NCBI GenBank assembly: GCA_000783305.1
Contig: JROE01000002.1
Location: forward strand, 868,001 to 932,000
From: Sphingobacteriaceae bacterium DW12
Lineage (GTDB): Bacteria > Bacteroidota > Bacteroidia > Sphingobacteriales > Sphingobacteriaceae
DNA: 64,000 nt
Reading direction: 5' to 3'
Shown here piece after piece: positions 27,154-39,033 of the stretch (its first letter is position 1; the number at the start of each line of letters is the position of its first letter). Both the position numbers and the translations under genes were made by a program. The notes below the pieces were generated by a model that had not been told where the DNA came from, did no database searches, and saw nothing but the letters and a program-made list of their open reading frames with translations.

Positions 27154-27965
27154 TTCAAAATTTTATCAGATTGACTATTGACCTCTTTCAACAGCAAGGG
27201 AAAAGCAGGGAATTGCATATCATGCCCATATCCCTGTAGCTCCAACAACCGTGTTTCAGCATGACCAACAATCTTTAACATTCTCGCTAAATAAGCATTT
27301 TCCTCATACCGACCCAACATCTCGAGCTCTCGGTCTCCAGTCAATAGCAAGATGGGAGGGGCCTCCTTTCTAACATGAAACAAAGGTGAAAACCGATCAA
27401 TAGTAGGTTGTGCCTCTCCAACCCCTACTTCTTTACGCTTTGTAAAATGTGTGATGGCCTGTCCACTGAAAGGTATTAAACCTGCAATTTCGTCGGAATT
27501 TATACCATATTTCTGTAAATAACGCTTATCTAAAACCGTCATCATACCTAGATATCCACCCGCGGAATGGCCAGATACAAAAATTAGTTTCTCCGCCCCC
27601 CCATACTCACCAATATGCTTTCTTACCCAAGCAATGGCTGCAGCAGCATCTTCGATAATCTCTTCAACCTTGGCATCTGGAGATAACCGATACCCCACCC
27701 CAACTACCGCCACACCTTGTGCTTTAAGCGCCTGGGGTATCTCTTTATTTCCTCCGGTCAAGCCACCACCATGAAACCAAATGATAGTCGCATAGTCTTT
27801 TTTAAAAGTTGGATAGTACACATCTAATTTACAGCGGGAATATGCGGTGGATTGCGTTTGATTTTGGTATTCGTAATAAGATATATTCGATTTTGTTTCA
27901 TACTGTGCGAACGCGGTGGTGGATAGTGTAAACAAAAAGTAACACAACAGGATATAGTACTTCAT
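27147..27965 (-). CDS. Secreted alpha/beta hydrolase (HSL/BD-FAE-like esterase)
   Basis: A 272-aa exported esterase. Signal peptide to about residue 20 (AFA-Q). The oxyanion motif is HGGG at 65-68 within IIWFHGGGLTGGNK; the nucleophile elbow VSGHSAGGYLG near 130-140 holds Ser134. Asp in LLTGDRELEMLG and His in YGHDMQFP complete the triad. This is the carboxylesterase/bacterial hormone-sensitive-lipase group. In Bacteroidota related proteins often act on acylated sugars or esters, but here no polysaccharide genes are adjacent. Convergent with the cytochrome gene. Confidence 0.87.
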   Translation of the reverse strand: MKYYILLCYFLFTLSTTAFAQYETKSNISYYEYQNQTQSTAYSRCKLDVYYPTFKKDYATIIWFHGGGLTGGNKEIPQALKAQGVAVVGVGYRLSPDAKVEEIIEDAAAAIAWVRKHIGEYGGAEKLIFVSGHSAGGYLGMMTVLDKRYLQKYGINSDEIAGLIPFSGQAITHFTKRKEVGVGEAQPTIDRFSPLFHVRKEAPPILLLTGDRELEMLGRYEENAYLARMLKIVGHAETRLLELQGYGHDMQFPAFPLLLKEVNSQSDKILKH

Positions 27966-28055
27966 GATTTGTGATATAATTAGATGTGATAGTAAATCTA
28001 AAAATACAAAAAAACGCTAGACTTCCTTATTTAATATCTAAATTAGATAGATAAA

Positions 28056-28361
28056 ATGCGACTAATGACAAAACCGACCATTACGATAGAATATTGTCCC
28101 AAATGCGGCTGGATGCTCCGAGCAGCTTATATGGCGCAAGAATTGCTCACCACCTTTACGGAAGATATCAATGGTGTTACATTGAAGCCGAGTGAGGTTT
28201 CAGGACGCTATACTGTCAGTGTAGACAATAGGGAGATTTTTGACCGAAAGCGAATGGAAAGATTTCCAGAAGTAAAAGAATTAAAACAATTGGTAAGAGA
28301 CCTAGTAGCGGTGAAAAAAAATTTAGGTCATTCGGATAAGAAAACAACAGATCTAAATTAA
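28056..28361 (+). CDS. SelT/SelW/SelH-family (Rdx) thioredoxin-like protein
   Basis: A 101-aa protein with an N-terminal EYCPKCGW (Cys14, Cys17), the CxxC redox site that replaces CxxU of the animal selenoproteins. The VTLKPSEVSGRYTVSVDNREIFDRKRM block is the family core (given in parts: LKPSEVSGRYTVSV, REIFDRKR). The tail EVKELKQLVRDLV is the closing helix. Predicted small thioredoxin-fold redox protein in the cytoplasm; partner unknown. ATG at 28056 or 28065 may be used. Monocistronic. Confidence 0.85.
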   Translation: MRLMTKPTITIEYCPKCGWMLRAAYMAQELLTTFTEDINGVTLKPSEVSGRYTVSVDNREIFDRKRMERFPEVKELKQLVRDLVAVKKNLGHSDKKTTDLN

Positions 28362-28431
28362 AACAACTCTAATTAACTAGTAGTCTATCTCAAAATAATT
28401 GAGGATGTCGGATGGAAATCTACATCTAAAG

Positions 28432-28474
28432 TTTAAAATGCGTATAAGACGATGTGATCAATACGCATTTTAAA
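28432..28474. terminator. Bidirectional terminator
   Basis: TTTAAAATGCGTAT (28432-28445) and its exact complement (28461-28474), 15-nt loop, between the convergent SelW-like and barrel genes. Confidence 0.75.
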
Positions 28475-28481
28475 AATTTCA

Positions 28482-29213
28482 TTAGAAAGAAGCTCCAAAT
28501 CTTACACCTGTCGAGAACAACGTACTACTAAAAGGTTCAAGATAAAAATCATCATATTGATCATTATACCTATTGCCCCGTGCATAACGTTGAAAATCTA
28601 TAAATGGCCCTACACGAATCTGATTTTTCCCGGTTCTTATCGCAAGTCCAACTGTAGAGTTGAACATAAAACCACCATCGATGTCCCCTTCTACCTTAAA
28701 AGCATGCCCCGTATTGAAGTCAATAAATGGGCTTAACTTCATGGTCAATATATTTGCTCTAAAATGAAAGAACAACGGGACATAAGTCTGATCAAAACGA
28801 ACCGTCCGCATACCGCTTCCTACACCCAATGCAATATTGGGATTGATTTGATAATTCCCCGTTAATGTGGCCGAAAAGAAAAACTCTTCATCATTGGTCA
28901 CCCCCAACATAACATTAGGTTCCAAATTGAAGCCCGCCTGCAGACCGTTGAACCGCGGTGCTTTCTCTCTCGCATTTGATTTGACAGGTTTTACATTTTC
29001 CTCTTTTGTAATCTTCTCTATTTCGTCTATTTTTAATGCTATGATACTGCTTCTGTCGAGCGTCTCAATCTTGATACTCTGATTGGGTACCTGTTCGATG
29101 ATTGTCCCCCTTATGATTGAACCATTCTTAAGATATACCACGTCCACTAGTTTTTGGGCATAGGAAGCCATACTCCACACAACTAGAATAAAAAGTAAAA
29201 TTATTTTTCTCAT
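28482..29213 (-). CDS. Outer-membrane beta-barrel protein with N-terminal soluble domain
   Basis: A 243-aa exported protein. After the signal peptide (ending SYAQ, about residue 20) comes a small domain VDVVYLKNGSIIRGTIIEQV and IKIETLDRSSIIALKIDEIE, seen in many Bacteroidota envelope proteins. It is followed by a linker and a porin-like barrel with alternating residues and a terminal aromatic (VRFGASF). I start at ATG 29213; a -7 element TAGATTTG at 29242-29235 (minus strand) would begin transcription near 29231, after the other candidate start at 29237. Function unknown. Confidence 0.75.
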   Translation of the reverse strand: MRKIILLFILVVWSMASYAQKLVDVVYLKNGSIIRGTIIEQVPNQSIKIETLDRSSIIALKIDEIEKITKEENVKPVKSNAREKAPRFNGLQAGFNLEPNVMLGVTNDEEFFFSATLTGNYQINPNIALGVGSGMRTVRFDQTYVPLFFHFRANILTMKLSPFIDFNTGHAFKVEGDIDGGFMFNSTVGLAIRTGKNQIRVGPFIDFQRYARGNRYNDQYDDFYLEPFSSTLFSTGVRFGASF

Positions 29214-29526
29214 AAAGCAGTTAATAGTAAATGACAAATCTAATTGAAATCGAGTTGATTCTGGAATTTTTTCATAAATAATTCAATCAGCACGATTTCG
29301 ACCTTATCGAGATTAAAGGTATATTAGCCTATCGATTAAAGAAGTCCAGAATGATGCTAAAAACAATCCTCTTAAGAATCAAATAAATATACTCAGCATA
29401 GGTGGTGGTCTCTTCGTTAAGTAAGCGCAGAAAAACCGATTGACTACCGTGCAAATCAAGAAGTAACCGAGTGTAACGAGTTCATTTATACCAAATGAAC
29501 ACACACTTATAAAAAATTATTTATAT
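29214..29526. other. Intergenic region before sbcD
   Basis: 313 bp without a gene. Besides the -7 element for the minus-strand barrel gene (29235-29242) it contains a perfect 8-bp hairpin, GTTCATTT-ATACC-AAATGAAC (29480-29500), 27 nt before the sbcD start. Its role is unknown. Confidence 0.4.
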
Positions 29527-30753
29527 ATGAAAATACTGCACACAGGAGACTGGCATCTGGGAAAGAAACTGGATTTTTTTTCTAGAATGGAAGAGCAGAA
29601 ATCTGTCCTAGAGGAAATCTGTAACATTGCTGAAGAAGAACAGGTAGATGCTGTGATTGTTGCTGGAGACCTTTTCGACGCCTTCAACCCTCCTGTTGAA
29701 GCAATAGATTTATTGTACAAAACCCTAAAAAAACTATCAAATAATGGTTTAAGGCCAGTCCTCGCCATTGCGGGCAATCACGATAGTCCTGACCGAATTG
29801 ATGCCCCAGATTCACTTGCCCGAGAGTGCGGCATCATATTCATGGGCTATCCTAATACGACCATTGAGCCCATTCAAGTCGAGAATGGCTTTGCTATTAC
29901 AAAGTCTGACCTCGGTTTTATAGAATTGAGGCTACCAAAGTATTCTACTCCCCTCCGTATCCTGACTACTCCATTTGCAAATGAAATTAGATTGAAGCAA
30001 TATTTAGGCATCACCGAAAAAGAACAACAATTAAATGAAGTACTAAAAAACAACTGGCGGACGTCGGCTGACAAATATGCGGACAAATATGGTGTGAATC
30101 TTCTTGTCACCCACCTCTACATGCTTAATCGTGGAGGCGACATCCTCGAAGAACCGGATGGAGAGAAACCAATAAAAATAGGCCATGCGGACATTGTCTA
30201 TTCAGATGGAATCCCCTTGCAAATTCAATATACCGCACTGGGCCACCTCCACCGTTTTCAAAATATCGGTGGACACCATGCACCTGTTATTTACAGCGGT
30301 AGTCCCCTAGCGTATTCCTTTTCAGAAGCCGGACAGGAGAAAAAAGTAGTTATAATTGAAGCTGAAGCAAATCGTCAAGTTCAAATAAAATCACGAACAT
30401 TACAATCAGGACGTCGGCTATACCGTAAACGATTCGAACAGATAGATGAAGCCGTGATGTGGTTACAATCGCATCCAAACGCATTGGTAGAATTGACTCT
30501 CCTCAGTGACACTTTTATTTCCTCTCAAGACCTTAAGCGAATACATGCTGCCCATGATGGTATTATTCACATTATTCCCATTGTCAAACAGCAGGAGATG
30601 TTGCTGGCTTCGGCACAACATATCAATCTGGAACAGGATATACAGGATCTGTTCAAAGATTATTTTAAATCGAAATATGGACAAGAGGTCAATAAAGAAT
30701 TGATTTCGTTATTCAACGAAGTTTTGCACAACACCAATGAATCAGAAGATTAA
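29527..30753 (+). CDS. sbcD: Exonuclease subunit SbcD (Mre11-like)
   Basis: A 408-aa metallophosphoesterase, the nuclease partner of SbcC. Metal-binding motifs are in order: GDWHLGKKLD near 7-16, VIVAGDLFDAFNPP near 44-57, AIAGNHDSPDR near 80-90, LLVTHLY near 194-200, and YTALGHLHRFQ near 238-248. These are the five Mre11/SbcD phosphoesterase motifs. Length is typical. The complex opens DNA hairpins and processes blocked ends. sbcC follows after 3 nt. Confidence 0.95.
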   Translation: MKILHTGDWHLGKKLDFFSRMEEQKSVLEEICNIAEEEQVDAVIVAGDLFDAFNPPVEAIDLLYKTLKKLSNNGLRPVLAIAGNHDSPDRIDAPDSLARECGIIFMGYPNTTIEPIQVENGFAITKSDLGFIELRLPKYSTPLRILTTPFANEIRLKQYLGITEKEQQLNEVLKNNWRTSADKYADKYGVNLLVTHLYMLNRGGDILEEPDGEKPIKIGHADIVYSDGIPLQIQYTALGHLHRFQNIGGHHAPVIYSGSPLAYSFSEAGQEKKVVIIEAEANRQVQIKSRTLQSGRRLYRKRFEQIDEAVMWLQSHPNALVELTLLSDTFISSQDLKRIHAAHDGIIHIIPIVKQQEMLLASAQHINLEQDIQDLFKDYFKSKYGQEVNKELISLFNEVLHNTNESED

Positions 30754-30756
30754 GAC

Positions 30757-33700
30757 ATGCTGCCATTATTTTTAAGTATAGAGGGACTATATTCCTACCA
30801 AGCTAAGCAAGAGGTAGATTTCACCAAGCTGACAGAAGCTGGACTCTTTGGTATATTTGGAAGTGTTGGATCGGGTAAATCTTCAATTTTGGAAGCTATC
30901 GGATTTGCATTGTACGGAAATACCGAAAGGCTGAACAGCAAGGAAAATAGAAGCTACAATATGTTGAATCTCAAATCGGATTCAGCCACTATTATCTTTG
31001 ATTTCTTAAATTTCGAAAACCGTAAATTTCGCTTTACCGTACATTGGAGAAGACGCAAAAAATTTGACCAGACCTCCACAATAGAGCGGGTCGCATATGA
31101 ATGGGAGAATGGCAGTTGGACACCACTTGCATCAGTAGATGCATCCGGCATCACTAATCTGACTTATCAAAATTTCAAACGGACTATTATCATTCCACAG
31201 GGACAATTCAAGGAATTTCTTGACCTAAAAGGAAAAGACCGCTCGGATATGATGAAGGAAATTTTTAACCTTGACAGATATGACCTTGGCCCCAAAGTGT
31301 CTACTTTACAAATTGAGAACAACCGAAAAATAGAGAATCTGCAGGGCGTATTGTCTGGATTCGAAGGAATTACGACAGATGTACTCCAGCTAAAAAAAAT
31401 CAACTTACAAGAAGAACATAGTTTATTAAGGCAAAAAAAAGACCAATACCAACATCTCGAACACCAGTATCGATTACTCACAGAAGCGAAATCCAACCGT
31501 CAAAATCTCGTCGAAAAGCAACAGCTCTTTGGTAATTTGTCAACCCGTAAAGCCGATATAGACCGTCTAGAAAAAGAGCTCGACGAATACGAAAATTTTG
31601 TCACCTTATTCAAGGATACTATTCAGCAAATTGATGTACTACAAAGAGAGCAAGCACAACAGGAGGTGAAAATCCAAAACCTATTAGTAGACAAACAACA
31701 AACTGCGACCAGTTTAAAAGAGAAAGAACTGGCTTATGAAAAGATCCAAATTGCTTACCAAGCTATTGATATTCAAAAAACAAGAATTACTGACCTCAAG
31801 AATTTAATACAGATTAATCTCCAGCAAGATGAAAAATCAACACTAACAGCACGGTTGGCAAAGGGTACCCCAATTTTGGAGCAGACAAAAGCAGAAGAAC
31901 TAGTCCTCAGGGAAGATATTGAGGAACAGGAACAGCTACTGGAACAATTAAAATCAGTAAAGATAGACACATCAGAATTAATAGAAATAGATAATTGGTA
32001 TAGGCAGTACGATGTGCTATTACGAGACCAAACTACCTGCATAGCAAATATAAGCAATCTGAACCTCCAACAAGAAGAACTGACTACAGCTTTCAAAAAG
32101 AACGGATACTCACTCGAAAAGTGGGAATCAGAGTTAACTATCCAAAATCAGAGTGTTAATACCGAACTAGACGAACTAAACAGACAAGAAACCGTACTAG
32201 AAGTACAAAGAGAACTCAGTCGTTTTGTAGACAATCTACAAAACGACCATCCTTGTCCCCTTTGCGGCTCGTTAGAACATCCTGCACCTATGCACCTGCA
32301 AGATGTTGGTCAACAAATAACGGATATCTTAGCGACTAAAGCAACGCTTAAAAAGCAGCTGGAACACTTAGCAACATTTTCTAAACAAATGACCCAGTGG
32401 AGCACGTCCTATCTTGAACGGAAGGCGAGACTGGAAACCGCAGCAAAAGAACTGCAAGGCTTGAATCTAGCGTTGGCTGACCACAGAAATCAATTCTCTT
32501 GGGAAGATTTCAAGTGGGATAATCGTGAGTCATTTGAAAAAAAGAAAGCAACAGTCAAACAGAGCGAAATTCAGATAAAGGAAGTTGAATTATTGATTAA
32601 ATCCTTAAGGGTTCAGCTTGGTGAGTCTCAACAAAAAATTTCTAAATTCGAAAAGACACTCAACGATTTTGCACAACAGATAGCTGTAATCCAAGGAATT
32701 ATTGCACAGCATGGTGCCCAAATCCAAATATTGGATGTCCAACAATATAAAGAGCGTCCCACACCTACCCTCGAAAACGAAATTCAAAGTTTGGAGGAAC
32801 ACATACGTTCTATAACCAACCAACAGCAAGAACTACAAACAAGCCTACATCAATTACAGACACAATTGGCAGCTTTGAATGGGAAGCATAGCGAATCTTT
32901 AGAAAACTATCAGAAAATAATAACCTCACTAGATGATTTAAATGGTATTCTGATAGAACGAATAGAGTCACACCATGCTCCTGGAATGGCTGCAATTCAA
33001 ATAGTGCTCCATAAAAATCTGCCAATACAGGATAATAGAAGAGCGATTAAAGAATTCCATATCGAATATGAAACCCTGCAAAAACAGATTCACGAGCTTG
33101 AACAAGCTTGCATAAATCAAGTGTTTAACGAACACATGTATGACGAGACAGCAGCAAATCTCGAAAACACGAAGCTGGATCTCGAGCAACAGATTGCCAA
33201 ATATGGAGCACTTGAGCAGGAACTGCGACGCCTTGAAGACGAATTCGCAAAAAAAGGCAAGCTTCTAGAGCAATACGAACAGTTAAACCAGAGAAAAAAC
33301 AATCTTAGGACATTGGACAATATGTTTAAAGGATCAGGGTTTGTCAATTATGTATCCAGCATACATTTACAAAGACTTTGCGACATTGCCAATCAGAGAT
33401 TCCACAGATTAACCAAAAACCAATTGAGCTTGATTATCAATGAAGCAAACGAATTTGAAGTAATTGACTATCTCAACAATGGGTACCACCGTTCTGTAAA
33501 AACGCTTTCCGGGGGACAGGGGTTTCAAGCTTCTCTCTGCCTTGCGCTGGCCTTGGCTGAAAATATCCAATCCCTAAATAAAGCAGACAAAAATTTCTTC
33601 TTTATAGACGAGGGCTTTGGAACTCAAGATGCAGAAAGCATGAATACTGTATTCGAAACCCTTCAATACCTCAACAAAGAAAATCGAATCGTAGGCATTA

Positions 33701-33795
33701 TTTCACATGTAGAAGAATTAAAAGAAAGAATTCCGATATCTATAACAGTTGTAAAAGATTTAGAAAAAGGCAGTATTCTAAAACTAAGTTCTTAA
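30757..33795 (+). CDS. sbcC: Exonuclease subunit SbcC (Rad50-like ATPase)
   Basis: A 1012-aa SMC-like ATPase. Walker A is GSVGSGKSS near 35-43 and the Q-loop region is IIPQGQFKEFLDLKG near 144-158. Long heptad-repeat coiled coils flank a zinc hook HPCPLCGSLEHP near the middle (about residue 502). The C-terminal lobe has the signature TLSGGQGFQASL, Walker B FFFIDEGFG and the D-loop TQDAES. These are the Rad50/SbcC elements in order. It acts with SbcD at DNA ends. Start at 30757 leaves 3 nt after sbcD. Confidence 0.95.
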   Translation: MLPLFLSIEGLYSYQAKQEVDFTKLTEAGLFGIFGSVGSGKSSILEAIGFALYGNTERLNSKENRSYNMLNLKSDSATIIFDFLNFENRKFRFTVHWRRRKKFDQTSTIERVAYEWENGSWTPLASVDASGITNLTYQNFKRTIIIPQGQFKEFLDLKGKDRSDMMKEIFNLDRYDLGPKVSTLQIENNRKIENLQGVLSGFEGITTDVLQLKKINLQEEHSLLRQKKDQYQHLEHQYRLLTEAKSNRQNLVEKQQLFGNLSTRKADIDRLEKELDEYENFVTLFKDTIQQIDVLQREQAQQEVKIQNLLVDKQQTATSLKEKELAYEKIQIAYQAIDIQKTRITDLKNLIQINLQQDEKSTLTARLAKGTPILEQTKAEELVLREDIEEQEQLLEQLKSVKIDTSELIEIDNWYRQYDVLLRDQTTCIANISNLNLQQEELTTAFKKNGYSLEKWESELTIQNQSVNTELDELNRQETVLEVQRELSRFVDNLQNDHPCPLCGSLEHPAPMHLQDVGQQITDILATKATLKKQLEHLATFSKQMTQWSTSYLERKARLETAAKELQGLNLALADHRNQFSWEDFKWDNRESFEKKKATVKQSEIQIKEVELLIKSLRVQLGESQQKISKFEKTLNDFAQQIAVIQGIIAQHGAQIQILDVQQYKERPTPTLENEIQSLEEHIRSITNQQQELQTSLHQLQTQLAALNGKHSESLENYQKIITSLDDLNGILIERIESHHAPGMAAIQIVLHKNLPIQDNRRAIKEFHIEYETLQKQIHELEQACINQVFNEHMYDETAANLENTKLDLEQQIAKYGALEQELRRLEDEFAKKGKLLEQYEQLNQRKNNLRTLDNMFKGSGFVNYVSSIHLQRLCDIANQRFHRLTKNQLSLIINEANEFEVIDYLNNGYHRSVKTLSGGQGFQASLCLALALAENIQSLNKADKNFFFIDEGFGTQDAESMNTVFETLQYLNKENRIVGIISHVEELKERIPISITVVKDLEKGSILKLSS

Positions 33796-33899
33796 AAATG
33801 GGTTTATGATAATGATTATATGTATCCTAAAAACATCAAACAATTAGTTTAATTAAGCGTAAATATTCAATACACTACAAAATATCACATTTTTCATCC

Positions 33900-34964
33900 A
33901 TGAAACGTTTCATCCTACTATCTTTTTTTGTATTCGCAATCACTACGGCTAGCGCCCAGTCCCTGCACCCAGGATTTGAAAAAGACGAATACAAGACTAT
34001 GCTTTCATTGATGGAAAATCTATCCAGTGGAACATCAGACCCACATTTCGCCCTCAAGTACACCTCGGCAGTCATGGGATTCGAGAATAAATGGTGGCTT
34101 TGGACCAATGAAGAAAAAAAACAAGCTATCATCGGAATTCGGGGTACGACATCTAGTCCTGAGAGTTGGTTGGCCAATTTTTTTGCAGCAATGATTCCAG
34201 CTAAGGGTGTACTCCAACTTGATTCTGTCCAATCTTTCGAATACAATTTCTCGGACAATCCTCGTGCCGCAGTCCATGTCGGATGGACCTTCTGCACAGG
34301 CTATCTCTCGGCAGATATTCTACCAAAGATAGACTCCTGCTATCGTGCCGGAATTAGAGATTTTTACATTACCGGACATAGCCAGGGCGGAGCTATAACC
34401 TACCTACTAACCTCTCATTTACTCCACCTCAAAACTATCGGAAAAATAGCAAATGATGTACAATTCAAGACCTACAGCTCTGCGGCACCTAAAGTCGGAA
34501 ACCTCTACTATGCATACGAATATGAAGCCGCTACTCAGATGGGTTGGGCCTACAATGTAGTAAATGGTTTAGATTGGGTACCTGAGACTCCATTCACTGT
34601 CCAAAAATTGGACGATTTTAACGAACAAAATCCATTTCCACAACTAGAAGCTACGATAAAGAAACAATCTTTCGGAAAAAAAATAGTTATCAAACACTAT
34701 TTAAATAAGGTAAAAAAGCCAACTGAGAAAAGTCAAAAAAACATAGAAAAGTTGCTGGGAAACAAAGTATTCGAATTTCTTAAGAAAAAATATCCAACGA
34801 TTTCGGAACCCGCTTATTATCCGTCATCCAATTATAGCCGTGCTGGACATCATATTGTTCTCAAGGCTGATAGTGCTTATCTAACACAATATCCCATGGA
34901 CATCAACAAACCATTTATGCATCATAGTCTTCAATCATACCTCTATTTATTAGATAAACTATAG
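33900..34964 (+). CDS. Secreted lipase (class 3 family)
   Basis: A 354-aa exported lipase-like protein. Signal peptide ends SAQ (residue 20). The fold has the class 3 lipase start AIIGIRGTTSS near 76-86, the nucleophile elbow YITGHSQGGAITYLL near 156-170 with Ser161, then FKTYSSAAPKVGN and a WVPETPF segment where the catalytic Asp is usual (VVNGLDWVPE). The late AGHHIVL may supply His. Probable role: hydrolysis of esters/triglycerides in the periplasm or outside. Monocistronic. Confidence 0.85.
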   Translation: MKRFILLSFFVFAITTASAQSLHPGFEKDEYKTMLSLMENLSSGTSDPHFALKYTSAVMGFENKWWLWTNEEKKQAIIGIRGTTSSPESWLANFFAAMIPAKGVLQLDSVQSFEYNFSDNPRAAVHVGWTFCTGYLSADILPKIDSCYRAGIRDFYITGHSQGGAITYLLTSHLLHLKTIGKIANDVQFKTYSSAAPKVGNLYYAYEYEAATQMGWAYNVVNGLDWVPETPFTVQKLDDFNEQNPFPQLEATIKKQSFGKKIVIKHYLNKVKKPTEKSQKNIEKLLGNKVFEFLKKKYPTISEPAYYPSSNYSRAGHHIVLKADSAYLTQYPMDINKPFMHHSLQSYLYLLDKL

Positions 34965-35056
34965 AGGCCAAAACCGTTTAGTCAAAATTTAAAGTCAATT
35001 TTAGGTACGATATTTGCAACTGAGTAAAGCACTGTAGACTTTTTAACTAACTAATC

Positions 35057-35146
35057 ATGAAAAGAACACCTTTTACTACTTTCGCTATTTTGCTCGTCGT
35101 AGCAATTATTCTCATATTTGCTACCACCTGCTCCAGTGTTTTATAG
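35057..35146 (+). CDS. Small 29-aa hydrophobic protein
   Basis: An ATG at 35057 opens a 29-codon ORF with a positively charged N-terminus (MKRTPFTT), a single hydrophobic segment (AILLVVAIILIFATT) and the ending CSSVL, which resembles a lipobox-like or anchor peptide. A candidate -7 element GATATTTG (35009-35016, one mismatch) lies 40 nt upstream. It is too short for most gene callers. Likely a membrane microprotein; function unknown. The rest of the 534-bp gap (34965-35498) shows only the ABC-F promoter. Confidence 0.45.
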   Translation: MKRTPFTTFAILLVVAIILIFATTCSSVL

Positions 35147-35435
35147 CAATATTACTTCCCTCGTCTATTCTTACTAAACTAGGCATGCTCGACATGTCCA
35201 ACAATATAAAAAATACGACCTCTTACTTTCCTGACCAACTACAGCGGCACTCTTTTCCCCTTAACCCCATTTTCCCCCCAAATGTTGCAAACTTTAAACG
35301 ATGGTCTTGCCAACAACAAAATATTTCTAGCTAAATACTACCATTACTTCCATGTCGTGCAATTATGTGATTGGTATAATTGCAGAAGAAAATCCATAAA
35401 ATTGGAAGGTACATCCGTCCCATTCAAGAGCATAA

Positions 35436-37124
<1,689 letters not shown>

Positions 37125-37140
37125 TACAACTATTGGCAAA

Positions 37141-37174
37141 AAAAACACCTTATCTCCATAAGGTGTTTTTTTTG
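37141..37174 (+). terminator. Terminator after the ABC-F gene
   Basis: AAAAACACCTTAT (37141-37153), loop CTCC, exact complement (37158-37170), then TTT. Between it and 37408 lies AT-rich sequence in which I see nothing. Confidence 0.85.
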
Positions 37175-37408
37175 TGCTTTTTTTAAAAACAAAATGATAT
37201 TTAAAATATTGTCACTCGATAATAACACAAATTTAAAACAACTGACACACAATGCATTAATACCATTATAAGGATAAAACTTGCAGAAATTAGATTATTA
37301 AAATACATTTGACTACTTATTCTATAGACTTTATAATAATTGAATTATCATTCCTCTAAAAATATATTTTAACACTTAAGGGGCTTCCCATAATTGGTTT
37401 ATTCAGAG

Positions 37409-37442
37409 AAAAGGCCTTCCTCTCTCCGAGGAAGGACCTTTT
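37409..37442 (-). terminator. Terminator of the efflux operon
   Basis: A GC-containing stem (37409-37422 with 37428-37442, one bulged base) just after the DHA2 stop at 37451, on the minus strand ending CCTTTT. Confidence 0.65.
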
Positions 37443-37450
37443 TATATTAA

Positions 37451-39031
37451 TTAATGGACACTGGACATATCAATTTTGTTTTTGCCCTGTTTAATGGTTA
37501 GTACAAATGGGACACATACGAGAAATACCAATCCTAGATACAGAAATACATCCATGTAAGAGAGCACTGCCGCCTGCTTTGTAACCGAAAGATCTAAAAG
37601 CTGATGAGCCTTAGCAAGTGCCTCGTTAGAACTGAATCCCTTCGACATGAAATTCATTTGCATCTGCTCCACCCGTAGTTGAACCTCAAAACTAGTAGCG
37701 TCCAAATGCGAAATCAGGTTAACCCGGTGCTTTTGTGAATCTCTAGAGATAAAGGTAGTAATCAGTGCAATACCAAATGACCCACCCAATTGACGCATCA
37801 TCCCTGTGAAGGCAGCTCCCTCTCCTATGGATTTTCCCTGTAAAGTTGACAGTGACAAGGTCATCACGGGTACGAATAGTAATCCCAAACCTACCCCTCG
37901 AACAATCAAAGGCCAAAACATGTGCTCTGAGCCTGTATCATTAGTCAAGATACCATACATGAAAAATGAAAAGCCAAAAAAGATACACAACCCCAGAGCC
38001 ACCATATATTTCTGTGGTACACCAGCTTGAATCATCTTACCAATAAATGGCATCATCAATCCGGTCATTATGGAACTAGGAATCAACAGTAATCCAGCAT
38101 CCGTAGCAGACCAACCTAGAATCGATTGAGTGTATATCGGAATAATAAAGGTGGAGCCAAACAATCCAAACCCTAATATAAAACTCATGATTGTCCCCAC
38201 TTGTAAATTTTTATCCTTCAATACCCGAAGATTAACAATCGGATTTTTATAGGTCAACTCACGCCAGATGAAGAAAAACAGGCCAAAGAAAGACAACACA
38301 GACAATGTCAGAATCGTATTATTCTCAAACCAATCATCTTGTTGGCCATGCTCCAATACGTATTGCAAGGACCCAATAAACATAATCAAAAATACTACAC
38401 CCCACCAGTCCACTTCACTAGCTGACTGCTTTTTGCCATACTTCGGACTTCTAACAAAAGAAAGCGTCAAAAGAGTTGCGATAATTCCCAAAGGTACATT
38501 TATATAGAAGATATAAGGCCAAGAGTATTCATCCACAATATATCCCCCCAACGGCGGCCCCAAAGTTGGCCCAACAATGACCCCCATACCATAAATAGCC
38601 TGCGCCATACTTCTTTTTTCCGGAGGATAACTCTCTGTGATAATCGTTTGTGCGGTCACTAATAGAGCTCCGCCCCCCATCCCTTGAATAAATCTAAAAA
38701 ACACTAATTCCCAGATATTCGTCGCATTACCGCACAAAAAAGAAGCGACCGTAAAGAGAATGATAGAAGCTGCAAAATAATTCCGTCTTCCAAACTGTTG
38801 CGACAACCAACTGGTCATAGGAATAACAATTACATTAGCGATAGCATATGCTGTAATAACCCACGCCACATCAGTCAAGGTTGCACCCAAAGAACCCTTC
38901 ATGTCATTCAGCGCAACATTGACAATGGTGGTATCCACGATTTCTAACAAGGCACACAACACGGCTGTTATGGTGATGACTACGCGACGGAAACCATATT
39001 CAACCAGACTATCCTGTTGTATTATTTCCAT
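37451..39031 (-). CDS. emrB: DHA2-family MFS efflux permease (EmrB-like)
   Basis: A 526-aa inner-membrane pump with about 14 helices. Motif D1 is LLEIVDTTIVNVALNDMKG near 43-61, motif A-like SWLSQQFGRRNYF near 88-100, and motif C VIVGPTLGPPLGGYIVDEYSW near 150-170 (here GPTLGPPLGGYIVDEY). These fit EmrB/QacA drug:proton antiporters. It starts 2 nt after the HlyD gene and is the last gene of a four-gene operon, giving a complete MFS-type tripartite pump with the adaptor and TolC-type channel. Substrate unknown. Confidence 0.93.
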   Translation of the reverse strand: MEIIQQDSLVEYGFRRVVITITAVLCALLEIVDTTIVNVALNDMKGSLGATLTDVAWVITAYAIANVIVIPMTSWLSQQFGRRNYFAASIILFTVASFLCGNATNIWELVFFRFIQGMGGGALLVTAQTIITESYPPEKRSMAQAIYGMGVIVGPTLGPPLGGYIVDEYSWPYIFYINVPLGIIATLLTLSFVRSPKYGKKQSASEVDWWGVVFLIMFIGSLQYVLEHGQQDDWFENNTILTLSVLSFFGLFFFIWRELTYKNPIVNLRVLKDKNLQVGTIMSFILGFGLFGSTFIIPIYTQSILGWSATDAGLLLIPSSIMTGLMMPFIGKMIQAGVPQKYMVALGLCIFFGFSFFMYGILTNDTGSEHMFWPLIVRGVGLGLLFVPVMTLSLSTLQGKSIGEGAAFTGMMRQLGGSFGIALITTFISRDSQKHRVNLISHLDATSFEVQLRVEQMQMNFMSKGFSSNEALAKAHQLLDLSVTKQAAVLSYMDVFLYLGLVFLVCVPFVLTIKQGKNKIDMSSVH

Positions 39032-39033
39032 AA

